Assembly (NCBI GenBank): GCA_030745875.1
Contig: JASLNT010000085.1
Location: forward strand, 32,092 to 96,091
From: Phycisphaerae bacterium
Lineage (GTDB): Bacteria; Planctomycetota; Phycisphaerae; SM23-33
Direction of reading: 5' to 3'
DNA length: 64,000 bases
Positions within the stretch are counted from its first letter, which is position 1, and the number at the start of each line of letters is the position of its first letter. A program made the position numbers and the translations under genes. This document shows, in pieces, positions 8,931 to 18,211 of the stretch. The notes under the pieces are model-generated. The model had not been told where the DNA came from. It was given only the letters and a program-made list of their open reading frames with translations, and ran no database searches.

Positions 8931-9323
8931 ATGAGCCAGGATAATGACAGTATTCCTTTCGATGACGAACCGATCAGCATCGAACCTGCAGACGAACCTA
9001 TCAGCATCGAAGGCGCGGACGAAGAACCGCTGACCATCGCTGAAGGAAGTTCGGGCAGATCAATTTCACACGCAGCGGGAATTCGCGGCACGGGCGCCAC
9101 AGGGCACAGTTTCTCCAGACCGATGCAGCAATCCGGAACCGGCGCAACAAGATGCCGCATATTCCGGTCTAAGATATCCGTGCCCGCAGTCGAAAGCCTC
9201 GAAGAGCACATCAACGATTGGCTCGATTCGGACGACATTGACGTCAAGGAGGTTGGTCACCTCATCGGGACGATGCACGGGAAAAGCGATGAGGACAACA
9301 TAATTGTCCTGGTCTGGTACTAG
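8931..9323 (+). CDS. Small acidic protein with 9-residue repeats, function unknown
   Basis: 130 residues; not recognised. The start at 8931 has AGGAG about 8 bases upstream; an ATG at 8910 is less likely. The N-terminus holds three consecutive repeats of about nine residues (DEPISIEPA, DEPISIEGA, then a variant DEEPLTIAE), matched in DNA by a 27-bp period from 8964. A Gly/Ser-rich middle and a compact C-terminus of about 50 residues (SLEEHINDWLDSDDIDVKEV, then IIVLVWY) follow. No signal peptide or membrane helix is visible. It is divergent from the GH113-like gene and convergent with the histidine kinase. Confidence 0.6.
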   Translation: MSQDNDSIPFDDEPISIEPADEPISIEGADEEPLTIAEGSSGRSISHAAGIRGTGATGHSFSRPMQQSGTGATRCRIFRSKISVPAVESLEEHINDWLDSDDIDVKEVGHLIGTMHGKSDEDNIIVLVWY

Positions 9324-9368
9324 CAGCCCCGCTGGCGCCGTGATGCTGCAAACCCGCTGACCGGACGA

Positions 9369-10985
9369 TCAGATTCCATTGCCTGACAGGGAATCTTTGT
9401 AGGCTCGTGCGCCGTCCGGCGGGAGAAAGATGGTGAACTCCGCCCCATGCCCCGGGGTGCTCTTACATACCAGCCGCCCGCAAATCAAACCGCTGAGTTC
9501 CTTGGCGATCGCCAGACCAAGGCCCGTACCCGAAACCGCCTTGGTCAGCGAAGCCTCAACCTGGTAGAACTTCTCGAATATTCGCGACTGTTCGGCTTCT
9601 GGAATGCCCGGACCGGTGTCGGAAACTGAAACCACCACGCCGGGCGATTCCTTGTCGCCGGATTGCGCCGCATCGGAGCGGGCGATAAGGCTCACCACAC
9701 CGCCGATCGGCGTGAACTTCATCGCATTGGACAGGAGGTTGAAAAGAATCTGCTGCAGTTTGCCCGCATCGGTCACCACCATTGGCAAGTTGTCCGCCAC
9801 GGACGCCTCGATAGTGATCTGGTTCTTGTCTGCCACCGGAGCCATCAACGCCAGCAAAGTATGACAGATATCGGAAACACTTGTCTTTTCGAATCGCACC
9901 TCCGCCTTACCAGCCTCGATCTTGGCGATGTCCAGCAAGTCGTTAATCATTCCCAGCAAGTTCTTGGCCGCAAGGGTAATGTTCTGTCCGTACCTGCCGA
10001 TCCGCTCATCCCCGGACTCCCGCAGCAGCCCGGCGAATCCGAGTATGCTGTTCAGAGGCGTACGCAATTCGTGAGACACGTTGGCAAGGAATTCGTTCTT
10101 CACCAGATTTGCCCGGTGAAGCGTCACGTTGACCTCCGCCAGTTCGCTGAGCTTTATATCCAGCGCCTGATTGGCGGAAGTCAGTTTTCCGTGCTGTTCA
10201 GCGATGGCGGTGAGCATCTGATTAAAACTGTCGCTAAGTCTCTCCAATTCGTCACCGCTGGCGATATGGCTGCGAACCTCCAATTCTCCCTCAGCGGCGC
10301 GATCGGTAACTTCACGCAGGTGCCCTACCGGACGCAGAATCAAACGCTGGGCAATAACCGCAAAGACCACCGAACCAACCACTCCAGCCAAAACCACGCC
10401 CACCAGGAACGACACTCGCGTCCACCATGTCAGCCAGTTCGTACCGGACCCCGGTACTCCGACATCTATCATCCCGACAAGCTGCCCCTGCTGGTACTGC
10501 TGCTTTACGGGGGCCTCCGGGCCATGGCAACTATTGCAGGTGGGCGTCACCCGAACCGCCCTGAAGCAACGGTACAACATCCGCCCGGAATCGTTTTCCG
10601 AATCTATCACCGCCATGTCCTGGTCGACGTTTCGCACAAATGCACGCAAAGCATCCTGCGCTGGGAAGTCCAGTTCCACTGACGGCGTCAGGTCGGTGTT
10701 CAAACCGATAAAGGACGGCCCCCTGCGAAGTTGCTTCGAGCCGCCCGCACTGTAGATCGCCGCCACTCTGCTGGGAGGAGCGGTTTCGGCTGCATGGTCG
10801 ACAATGAACTCGTTAAGACGAAGCCGCGTAAGCTCAGCGCCGGCGCGTTGGGCGCCCTGCTGGGCCATAAGCTCCATGAAGTACCAGGGCACGACCAGCG
10901 CTACGGCAATTATGCCAAGCACGGCCGTACCGAAAAGCAACCGGAACTTGGTAGCCAGAGAGATTGTAACGTTCTTCTTGGCCAT
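9369..10985 (-). CDS. Membrane sensor histidine kinase with a c-type heme motif in its sensor domain
   Basis: 538 residues. A first membrane helix at about 18-38 and a second at about 189-212 enclose an extracytoplasmic domain of the DUF3365/Tll0287-like kind. This domain carries CNSCH at residues 150-154, a CxxCH covalent heme c site. A HAMP domain (about 213-265), a coiled coil and HisKA follow; the phospho-acceptor is His305 in SHELRTP. The HATPase domain has an N box (LLSNAMKF), DTGPGIP and GTGLGLAI. It would autophosphorylate in response to a redox or ligand signal at the heme. No response regulator is adjacent, so its partner is encoded elsewhere. Confidence 0.9.
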   Translation of the reverse strand: MAKKNVTISLATKFRLLFGTAVLGIIAVALVVPWYFMELMAQQGAQRAGAELTRLRLNEFIVDHAAETAPPSRVAAIYSAGGSKQLRRGPSFIGLNTDLTPSVELDFPAQDALRAFVRNVDQDMAVIDSENDSGRMLYRCFRAVRVTPTCNSCHGPEAPVKQQYQQGQLVGMIDVGVPGSGTNWLTWWTRVSFLVGVVLAGVVGSVVFAVIAQRLILRPVGHLREVTDRAAEGELEVRSHIASGDELERLSDSFNQMLTAIAEQHGKLTSANQALDIKLSELAEVNVTLHRANLVKNEFLANVSHELRTPLNSILGFAGLLRESGDERIGRYGQNITLAAKNLLGMINDLLDIAKIEAGKAEVRFEKTSVSDICHTLLALMAPVADKNQITIEASVADNLPMVVTDAGKLQQILFNLLSNAMKFTPIGGVVSLIARSDAAQSGDKESPGVVVSVSDTGPGIPEAEQSRIFEKFYQVEASLTKAVSGTGLGLAIAKELSGLICGRLVCKSTPGHGAEFTIFLPPDGARAYKDSLSGNGI

Positions 10986-11056
10986 CGCGCCGACATTCTA
11001 AGCCAATCGGCCCCAAATCTGAAGCAATTCCCCCGCCAAACCCACAATTTCCCACT

Positions 11057-14000
11057 CTACAGTTGAATCGCCAACACCGATTCGGCCAGCACATCAACCA
11101 TTAACTCGCTATCCGAATCTACAGATGATTCATCGCTTAACGCTCGCAGGTCCTCGTCGGACATGCCCGTTAGATGCATCCCGGCCGCGGTCGAATCCGA
11201 TAGCTCCGAACTATTGGTCTGGAGCGGGGCGATCAGGTTAACACGGAGTGTCGGTATCCCACCGTCCACAACCGGAGCATCGTACGGTCCAGTTGCATCA
11301 TCAGCAGCAGGCGCAATCTCTGCGAGCAGATCGGCGCTCGATTCCCCCGCAGACGACTCCACAATCGGAGCCGGTGCGGGCGGCGTGGGCGCTTGTACGC
11401 TGTTGCCAAACACGCCCCGCATGGCCGCAAAATCGCGAAGATCGACCCGCCCGCTGGCGTCGAGATCCGCAGCCAGCGTCCCAAGGCCGCCACGCTGACC
11501 AAATTCGCTGACCAGCGTGTCGTAATCGTCGTCGTCCACCTGCCCATCACCGTCAATATCTCCAACCGCATTACCGATGTAAAATACGTCATCGGCGTCC
11601 AGTCCGGTATTTGCGTTGCCAAGAACGGTCACTTCGATCCACTGGTTCACAATCGCGCCGTCAGCCCAGACTAGCGTTACGCGGTCGGACCCGCCAATCC
11701 CACCGCCGATTTGAACGCTGAGCGCAGGGTCAGGCCCAGGACTCCATGTGTCGGGATTGCCCGCCTCGTTAACCCTGAAGCTGAAATCACCGCCACCGGG
11801 CGTTCCGGTCGGACTGTCGATATCGACCATGATCCCGTTGATACCGCGGCTGTAGTTGGTGTAATTGGCCGGAACAGGCGTTCCTCCGGGCAGGAGCGGG
11901 GTTTTGTCAAGCGCTATAGCGGCATTGTCGTAGCCGCCGACATCCCACGCGGAATTGTTATAGAAGATGTGACGCCCAACGATACTTGCTGGTGAAGCAA
12001 CCGTCCCGGAAACGGCAATTGTAAACGGGTTTTCGTCCAGCCCGTCCGGTGACTGCGCACCATCGCTGCTGACCAGCGTTACGTTACCGCTGTAGACTCC
12101 GACTGTATCCGTATTCAGCGTAACGGTAAAGGAAGTCGATCCGCCGACTGGAATTTCCGTCACCGCAGGAGGCGTCACGGAGAATCCTTCCGGTGCGGTT
12201 ATCGCGCCCAGCGACAACACTTGCCCGCCGTCGTTGTGAACTTCGAACACTACGTCTACATCGGGCGAGCCATGGTCGATCTGGCCAAAGTCAATCGGCG
12301 TAATCTGGCCGCTGACTACGGGCAAACCCTCGTGGAGGATCGTAATTTCCTCAGACGGCGCGACAATAACCGAACCATAAAAGTGCGCATACGTCGGACT
12401 GTTGTCTCCGTCTCCGGCGTTGATGGTGAAACTGTGCGCCAGCGAGGCGGCGCCGTCGGAGTCGAGAGGCCCGACAATTGCGTAATAATCGCCGTCCAGC
12501 ATTACCGGCGCGCCATCAACCAGCAGTTCGACGGGTCCTATTCCGCTGGACTCGACCAGACCGGGGTTCTGGAAGCCTATGGTTGAATCGGCGCTGCGGA
12601 CAAAGTCGGCGGCAGTGTCGTTGTCGGAATAGCCCGTACGCCCCAGGAAGGAGTTTGGAGGTTCGAACACCGGAGTAACGTTGACATCGTCGATCGCCAA
12701 CCCGTGGTCGGTTACGCGTTGGTCGTTAACATCATGCCACGTAATGTAGAAGGTCTCACCGTTGGCTATTGGGGCGTTGGGAACGTACACACCGCTGATT
12801 TCCGTTCTATTCTCCGGATCGTTGCCGTCGAGCGCCGTATTCAAGGCTGCGTTGGATGGGGCTTGGAAATCAAATCCGCCGCCCATCGACACAAAACCCG
12901 AGCCCGGATCCGTGGAGAACCACACGGACAGTATCTGGGGCAGGAATGCATTGGTTCTTGCATTTCGCCACTGCTCGCCCGTGTACGCCAACATCAACTC
13001 GGTAATCTCCGCGCCCGTGTTGTTTGTGATCGCAAGTTGTATCGCTCGGTCGCCGCTACTGCTGGTCGGAACGCCGCCGATCGCACGATCGAAATCGCCG
13101 GTGGTTCCGTAGTTATACGAACGTCCCTTCTGATTCGATGATCCGTCATCCACATACAATGCCCCGTCGAGAGGCGCGCTCCCGGGCGGCTGGCGATTCT
13201 GAGTGATCGTGTACTGTCCGGCGGCCCAACCGGTTGGCGAGGTCGTTCCGCCCGAACCGATTGAATCGAAATCCTCGGTGTATGTCCCGCCGGTGTATGC
13301 GATCGCAGCGGCGGCGGGAGGGGGCGCCGGCGGGGGCAGGTACGTACCGATTTCGGCGCCGTCGCCGGTCCATTGATCGCCGACTGTGATCCCCGTAAAC
13401 GCGCCGTAGTCGACGGACATCGCGGATATCTGCGCCGAAGAATATCCCCAAACCGCGAAATCCTTAACGGCGCCGCCGTTGTCAATAATCATCACCCAGC
13501 CGGGGCCGTCGTTGTCCCATTGGATATCGCTCCCAAGGTAGTTCGCCCCGGCGGCGGGGTCTTCAGTGCGATAAAGCACCTGGCCGGGAGAGATCACTCC
13601 TGTCAGCGTCCAGGCCTGGGAGTTCACGGCGGTTATGTCCGGCGACGGCCCGGCTGCGTCGTTCAGCAACACGGTCCATCCGGTGGCGTCTACAGACTGA
13701 TCCCATACGTTCTGTATCTCAACGAAATCCGTCAAGCCGGTCGACACTTCCGTAACAAGCAACCCCCTGGCGATCGAATCGGTCAGCTCCCAGGATATCA
13801 GGACCTGCTCGTCGGCGGCGATAATACCGTCTCCGTCACCGTTGTATTCGGAGAATATAACGTTGTAGATGTCCGGGCCATCGATATCGTTGTCGGATAC
13901 GGAGATCGGTTTGTAGGCGGTGTTGTTGTCCTCGAGTTCTTCGGCAATCGCATCGTCCGGGTCGACAACCACGTAGACATCATGCGGCCCGGCGGATCCG

Positions 14001-15535
14001 GGAGTCCATACAGCCTGGGCGACGCTGGAGGCAAATCCGGCAATCGAGGGCACGATGTAATCGCTGTCGATCTGAACTCCCCCGCCGTTCGGATCGCCGT
14101 CATAAAACCTCACCACTACATCCGCCAGATCCGTATTCCCAAGATTTCGGATCGTCGCCGACACGGTAACGCTCCCGCTGTCATCGGGCGACACTGGGTC
14201 GAAGTCTATGTCCGAACCAGCCACGCCGATGTCTATCAAGTCCGGTCCGCCCAGCGTGCCCGATATGGAGTAATATCCGAGGCTGCCGTAGTCGCTATAA
14301 CCGGTGTCCAGCGGGCTCTTGCCCGTCCCCTCGATGGACAAATAGTATGTCCCGGCCGGCAGGGTCACGCTAATGTCGGCATCCAGCGCCGCCGAAGGGT
14401 TGCTCGTGGTGACGGGAACACCGCCCGAATCGTAAAGGCTGGCGAGAATGTCGAGATTGGGGCTTGTGGAGTACGGGTCGATACTCAGGCTTATCGCACT
14501 GGCGGTCGTAGTAAATGAAAAGAAGTCCAAATCGCTGTTCTGCTCAATTACGCCCTCTCCGAACACATTGTTGTTCACATCAGCGATCAGGGCGGTGGCG
14601 ACCATCCTTGTATCGCCGTGGTCGTCAGGACGATATCCGAAACCGTTACTGCCGACGATAGTCGCCAGATCGTCTTCCGGGTTATTGGCCTGCGGATATT
14701 CGCCTTTGCTCCACTGCACCAGTTCTTCGTAGTAACCGACTCCCATAATTGGAGCCCACCCGGTGGCCCCGCTGCCGTGTCCCTGATAGTACTCCACAGG
14801 ATTCGGCGCGACGGTCCCGTCGTGCACGAGATCCAGCGCGTGGCCTGCTTCGTGCGAGGTCGCCTCGGCGATATACTTCTCACCATTGACGAGATTCTCG
14901 GGGAACACATACGCCGGCGTATCGGAATTCCAGGTAAACGAACCCACATACGCCACTCCGCCGGCGCCCGGGCTGTACCAGTCAGCCGAATCGCCTCCGA
15001 TCACCATCCGCACCCCCCACTCGACATCCGACGCACCAGACCGCGTCAGCGCCGCACTGCCCGGGTCTTCAGTGGTCACGTCAACATCGAACGGAACGTA
15101 ATCTTCAACGACACGCAACCATATCCGCTGGATGCGGTCCTTTTCGGCGTCGGAAAAGCTGGAATCTCCCTCGAAACTGAACGCCGGAGTGGTGAAATCA
15201 CCGCCCCCGTTGAAAGTAGTATTCCATTGGGTGCCCGAAGTCGTATGACCGTTAAAATCCAGATAGATCACCTTCGAGGCGCTTGGGCGACTGTGAAGAA
15301 GGAACGTTTGATCGAGAGGAAAAGGCGCCGCAGCGACCTGGGGCGAACCCGCTGAACTCGCCTCGGACTGCAATATCGATGGATCCGGGGCCGGATCAAA
15401 GAAGACAATATCTGCGAAATTCTCGATCACCTCGTCTCCGGACATAACCGGACCAATACTGGCGCTCAGCAGTAAGCGCGGTTCGAGAACCTCGAAGATC
15501 GATAACATCTCCAATTCGCGTCCAGTTGCACTCAT
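11057..15535 (-). CDS. Giant secreted metalloprotease with LEPRLLLS N-terminus and dockerin repeat
   Basis: 1,492 residues from ATG 15535; a GTG at 15553 is possible but has no ribosome site. FEVLEPRLLLSAS (about 14-26) is the N-terminal signature common in planctomycete surface proteins. The protease domain (about 85-300) contains HEAGHALDLVHD (His228, Glu229, His232, His238) and a Met-turn-like IMGV near 264, as in metzincins, but with Asp where the conserved Gly normally sits. Downstream are a pre-peptidase-like beta domain, a CARDB-type domain, a lamin-tail-like segment, further beta domains and, before the end, DIDGDGQVDDDDY plus DLDASGRVDLRDF, a calcium-binding dockerin pair. Probably cell-surface anchored or exported. 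Confidence 0.85.
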   Translation of the reverse strand: MSATGRELEMLSIFEVLEPRLLLSASIGPVMSGDEVIENFADIVFFDPAPDPSILQSEASSAGSPQVAAAPFPLDQTFLLHSRPSASKVIYLDFNGHTTSGTQWNTTFNGGGDFTTPAFSFEGDSSFSDAEKDRIQRIWLRVVEDYVPFDVDVTTEDPGSAALTRSGASDVEWGVRMVIGGDSADWYSPGAGGVAYVGSFTWNSDTPAYVFPENLVNGEKYIAEATSHEAGHALDLVHDGTVAPNPVEYYQGHGSGATGWAPIMGVGYYEELVQWSKGEYPQANNPEDDLATIVGSNGFGYRPDDHGDTRMVATALIADVNNNVFGEGVIEQNSDLDFFSFTTTASAISLSIDPYSTSPNLDILASLYDSGGVPVTTSNPSAALDADISVTLPAGTYYLSIEGTGKSPLDTGYSDYGSLGYYSISGTLGGPDLIDIGVAGSDIDFDPVSPDDSGSVTVSATIRNLGNTDLADVVVRFYDGDPNGGGVQIDSDYIVPSIAGFASSVAQAVWTPGSAGPHDVYVVVDPDDAIAEELEDNNTAYKPISVSDNDIDGPDIYNVIFSEYNGDGDGIIAADEQVLISWELTDSIARGLLVTEVSTGLTDFVEIQNVWDQSVDATGWTVLLNDAAGPSPDITAVNSQAWTLTGVISPGQVLYRTEDPAAGANYLGSDIQWDNDGPGWVMIIDNGGAVKDFAVWGYSSAQISAMSVDYGAFTGITVGDQWTGDGAEIGTYLPPPAPPPAAAAIAYTGGTYTEDFDSIGSGGTTSPTGWAAGQYTITQNRQPPGSAPLDGALYVDDGSSNQKGRSYNYGTTGDFDRAIGGVPTSSSGDRAIQLAITNNTGAEITELMLAYTGEQWRNARTNAFLPQILSVWFSTDPGSGFVSMGGGFDFQAPSNAALNTALDGNDPENRTEISGVYVPNAPIANGETFYITWHDVNDQRVTDHGLAIDDVNVTPVFEPPNSFLGRTGYSDNDTAADFVRSADSTIGFQNPGLVESSGIGPVELLVDGAPVMLDGDYYAIVGPLDSDGAASLAHSFTINAGDGDNSPTYAHFYGSVIVAPSEEITILHEGLPVVSGQITPIDFGQIDHGSPDVDVVFEVHNDGGQVLSLGAITAPEGFSVTPPAVTEIPVGGSTSFTVTLNTDTVGVYSGNVTLVSSDGAQSPDGLDENPFTIAVSGTVASPASIVGRHIFYNNSAWDVGGYDNAAIALDKTPLLPGGTPVPANYTNYSRGINGIMVDIDSPTGTPGGGDFSFRVNEAGNPDTWSPGPDPALSVQIGGGIGGSDRVTLVWADGAIVNQWIEVTVLGNANTGLDADDVFYIGNAVGDIDGDGQVDDDDYDTLVSEFGQRGGLGTLAADLDASGRVDLRDFAAMRGVFGNSVQAPTPPAPAPIVESSAGESSADLLAEIAPAADDATGPYDAPVVDGGIPTLRVNLIAPLQTNSSELSDSTAAGMHLTGMSDEDLRALSDESSVDSDSELMVDVLAESVLAIQL

Positions 15536-15564
15536 ACTTCTCGGTCGCCTCACTGCAAAGGGCG

Positions 15565-15586
15565 GCGCCCTGCTAAATCAGGGCGC
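15565..15586 (-). promoter_or_regulatory. Hairpin just upstream of the metalloprotease start
   Basis: Perfect 8-bp inverted repeat GCGCCCTG/CAGGGCGC with a 6-base AT-rich loop, about 30 bases before the preferred ATG on the minus strand. There is no T-run, so it is probably a leader structure of the metalloprotease mRNA. Confidence 0.4.
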
Positions 15587-15701
15587 ACCACAACCGCGCG
15601 GTCGCACCCGCAAGGGCTTCTCCACATACCAGTATATCACAGAATCCGAAATTCCACTCCTAAAAACACGAACGTCTGACATGTGGAGGCGTTCGTCCAA
15701 T

Positions 15702-15950
15702 TCAGCGGTTTGAAAGGTAGGTTTCGCGAATATCGCGGAGTGTATAGCCCGATTTGTTCATTTCGCGGATCAGGCGGATGCGTTTTATGAGTTCATCGTC
15801 GAAGAATCGCCCCTTGCTACCTTCGACACGCACAGGCTCGATCAGACCCAGCATAACGTAATACTCTATGGTTTGTTTGCTTACGTCGGCTGCTTTGGCG
15901 GCGGCCGATATACGCAGGAGAGATTCGGGGGATTGTCTTTCTTGTGCCAT
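15702..15950 (-). CDS. Small MerR-family transcriptional regulator
   Basis: 82 residues from ATG 15950, chosen because GGAAG lies six bases upstream; in-frame ATGs at 15956 and 15965 are alternatives. The product is essentially the winged-helix DNA-binding domain of MerR: RISAAAKAADVSKQTIEYYV followed by the wing (GLIEP, GRFFDDE) and RIRLIREMNKSGYTLRDIRE. There is no long effector or dimerisation domain, so it may sense nothing itself or dimerise through its short last helix. It is divergent from a membrane-protein gene with only 83 bases between, the usual arrangement for a regulator and its target. Confidence 0.8.
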   Translation of the reverse strand: MAQERQSPESLLRISAAAKAADVSKQTIEYYVMLGLIEPVRVEGSKGRFFDDELIKRIRLIREMNKSGYTLRDIRETYLSNR

Positions 15951-15994
15951 ATACATCTTCCGCAAGGATTATCGCCATGTCGAAGCGGAAAACT

Positions 15995-16025
15995 TTAGCC
16001 TCCTGCACATAACACCCTGTACAAT
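15995..16025 (+). promoter_or_regulatory. Candidate long-spacer promoter between merR-like gene and membrane protein
   Basis: TTAGCC (15995-16000) and TACAAT (16020-16025) are 19 bases apart, the unusually long spacer typical of MerR-activated promoters. The -35 match is weak (three of six). Transcription would begin near the ATG at 16034, implying little or no leader. No clean dyad was found in the spacer. Confidence 0.3.
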
Positions 16026-16033
16026 AGGTATTC

Positions 16034-16588
16034 ATGGAAGCACTTAAGATCGCACTTTTTGAGAATCCGCTGGGGATTTACATCGCCCTGGCGATTATCG
16101 CTATCCTGGGATTGGTGAGCTATAAGATCTGGGGAACGCTCAAATCAGCCTGGCCGACCGGTTTGGCGTTGATCGTGGGGGTCGCGGTATATGCGATCTC
16201 AACTCTGGTGGTGACCGACCGGGAGAAGATCCGCGCCGCGTGCGATGAGATCGCCCAATCGGTGAATATCAAAGACGTAGCGGGCGTGGAGCGTTTCCTT
16301 GACAAGGATTTCTCCGGACGGGACCAGTACGAAACGCGCAAAAAGGCTGTCCAGTGGCTCCGGCGCAGCCTGAAGGAATATGGAATCACGAATGTGGCGT
16401 TCAAGATACTGAGTCTTAACATACAGGACGACCTGGCGACGATGGTCGTTCTGGGTATCATAGAGAGCGACATTCTACCTAGAATGTGGACGAAGTGGCG
16501 TGTAGTATGGAGAAAGAGGTCGACCGGATGGCTGGTCTACAAGGCCAGAGGATTCCATGAGGGACCGGGCTCGACGGAAGACCAATGA
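16034..16588 (+). CDS. Two-helix membrane protein with NTF2-like domain, function unknown
   Basis: 184 residues. Two N-terminal membrane helices (about 13-33 and 41-60) are followed by a soluble domain whose order resembles NTF2/SnoaL-like folds: helix IRAACDEIAQSVN, VAGVERFLDKDFSG, a Lys/Arg helix, then strands ending in WRVVWRKRSTGWLVYKARG. This fold assignment is inference. No catalytic residues stand out. It lies 9 bases before the DoxX-fusion gene, so the two are probably co-transcribed, and it is divergent from the MerR-type regulator. Confidence 0.6.
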   Translation: MEALKIALFENPLGIYIALAIIAILGLVSYKIWGTLKSAWPTGLALIVGVAVYAISTLVVTDREKIRAACDEIAQSVNIKDVAGVERFLDKDFSGRDQYETRKKAVQWLRRSLKEYGITNVAFKILSLNIQDDLATMVVLGIIESDILPRMWTKWRVVWRKRSTGWLVYKARGFHEGPGSTEDQ

Positions 16589-16597
16589 GGACGAACC

Positions 16598-18211
16598 ATG
16601 CATTCGACAACTCAGCCCTCTCGAACCGGACGGAATCTTAACTCCATGTCGCGAGTGCTGCTGACCGGAGTTCGAATCGCTATCGGATGGCATTTCCTGT
16701 ACGAAGGCGCAGCGAAGCTCTTCGCTGACAAATGGAGTTCGGCGGGTTTCCTGCAGCAATCCAACTGGCTGCTTTCGGATGCGTTTCACTGGATCGCGTC
16801 GCATCCAACCGCGTTGAGAATTGTCGATTTCGTGAACATCTGGGGTTTGATTCTGATCGGATTGGGCTTGTTCCTGGGGCTGTTCACTCGTATTGCAAGC
16901 ACGGCTGGAGCAGCGATGTTGGCGCTGTACTACATCGCCAGCCCCCCTCTTGTCGGTTCGGCCGGTGAGACAATCGGCGGAGGCCACTTCCTGATCGTCA
17001 ACAGGAATCTCATCGAGATGCTTACGCTCGTTTTTCTGGTCTTCACGCCGAAGCAGATGTTCTACGGTTTCGACGGATTTCTGTCGCACGTCAAGGAACG
17101 AAGGAACGCCGACCCTCAAGGGCGCGATGAAACTCGCAGATCGTTCCTGAAAGACCTTGCCTCCCTACCGCTGCTTGGCGGATTCGGATACGCCTTGTTC
17201 AAGAAGAAACCGTGGGAGAGCTTCGAGGAAAAGACGCTGGCCGACAAGATCGCCAAAATCACCAGCAAGCCCGCCCAGACCGACACCGTATCGTCCGCAA
17301 GCCCTACAGCGGTGAGTTTCCCAACGCTCAAGCAACTCAAGGCCAAGGCTCCGGTGGGCAAGATCGGAAATCTCAATATCAGCCGCCTGATATGCGGGGG
17401 CAATCTCATAAGCAGTTTCGCACACTCACGCGACCTGATCTACGTATCGAGCCTGCTGAAGACATATTTCACTGATGAAAAGGTGCTTGAAACGCTATAT
17501 ATGTGCGAGAGCTGCGGGATTAACACCGCCATACTGCGGGTCGACAAGCACACGCTGAGAATCATCAACAAGTATCGCAAACTCGGTGGGAAGATCCAAT
17601 GGATCGCACAGTGTAAGATCAGCGGGAAAGACGGTAATCGTGATTTCATCCAGGCTATCGACAACGGTGCGGTGGGCGCCTTCGTGCACGGCGGAGTGGC
17701 CGACAGCTGCGTTGCCGGCGGACGCATCGACAAGCTGGCCGATGCGGTGGCGTACATGAAGAAGAACAATCTCGTGGCCGGAATCGGCGGGCATATGCTG
17801 CAGGTCCCGATCGCCTGCGAGAAGGCAAAGCTCGACAACGATTTCTACATGAAGACGCTGAACAGCGGAGACTACTGGACCGCCGGACCGCGCCTGATAG
17901 AAAACGACAACTGGAAACCCGATCCGACAAAAGTAGTGGAACCGGAACTGGCCCGGGCTGTGAAGGACAACATCTGGTCGACCACGCCCCAACAGACCGT
18001 CGAATTCATGAAGACCGTCGCCAAGCCGTGGATCGCATACAAAGTCCTGGGCGCCGGAGCAATTCATCCCAAGAAGGGTTTCGAGTACGCTTTCAAGAAC
18101 GGCGCCGACTTCGCCTGCGTCGGAATGTTCGATTTCCAGGTCGTCGAAGACTGCAATATCCTGACCGATGTGCTGGCGAGAGTCGTCAAACGAACCAGAC
18201 CCTGGGCCTAA
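16598..18211 (+). CDS. DoxX membrane domain fused to internal Tat motif and aldo/keto-reductase-like barrel
   Basis: 537 residues in three parts. Residues 18-165 form a DoxX/MauE-like four-helix membrane domain (RIAIGWHFLYEGAAKLF, then GLFLGLFTRIASTAGA). Residues about 178-201 read ETRRSFLKDLASLPLLGGFG, a complete twin-arginine motif and hydrophobic core placed inside the protein. Residues about 255-537 are a TIM-barrel-like domain that starts GNLNISRLICGGN, as aldo/keto reductases do, but the usual catalytic Tyr/Lys set is not obvious. It could be a membrane-tethered oxidoreductase with the barrel exported by Tat. The stop codon overlaps the stop of the convergent amidohydrolase in CTAA. Confidence 0.75.
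   Translation: MHSTTQPSRTGRNLNSMSRVLLTGVRIAIGWHFLYEGAAKLFADKWSSAGFLQQSNWLLSDAFHWIASHPTALRIVDFVNIWGLILIGLGLFLGLFTRIASTAGAAMLALYYIASPPLVGSAGETIGGGHFLIVNRNLIEMLTLVFLVFTPKQMFYGFDGFLSHVKERRNADPQGRDETRRSFLKDLASLPLLGGFGYALFKKKPWESFEEKTLADKIAKITSKPAQTDTVSSASPTAVSFPTLKQLKAKAPVGKIGNLNISRLICGGNLISSFAHSRDLIYVSSLLKTYFTDEKVLETLYMCESCGINTAILRVDKHTLRIINKYRKLGGKIQWIAQCKISGKDGNRDFIQAIDNGAVGAFVHGGVADSCVAGGRIDKLADAVAYMKKNNLVAGIGGHMLQVPIACEKAKLDNDFYMKTLNSGDYWTAGPRLIENDNWKPDPTKVVEPELARAVKDNIWSTTPQQTVEFMKTVAKPWIAYKVLGAGAIHPKKGFEYAFKNGADFACVGMFDFQVVEDCNILTDVLARVVKRTRPWA

Noticed and set aside
8747..9247. Long N-terminal extension of the GH113-like protein
   Set aside because: Overlaps the opposite-strand small gene and reads as Ser/Pro-rich, non-homologous sequence before the signal anchor.
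13373..14518. 381-codon plus-strand frame inside the metalloprotease gene
   Set aside because: The metalloprotease has coherent domains through this stretch; the plus-strand frame is a shadow.
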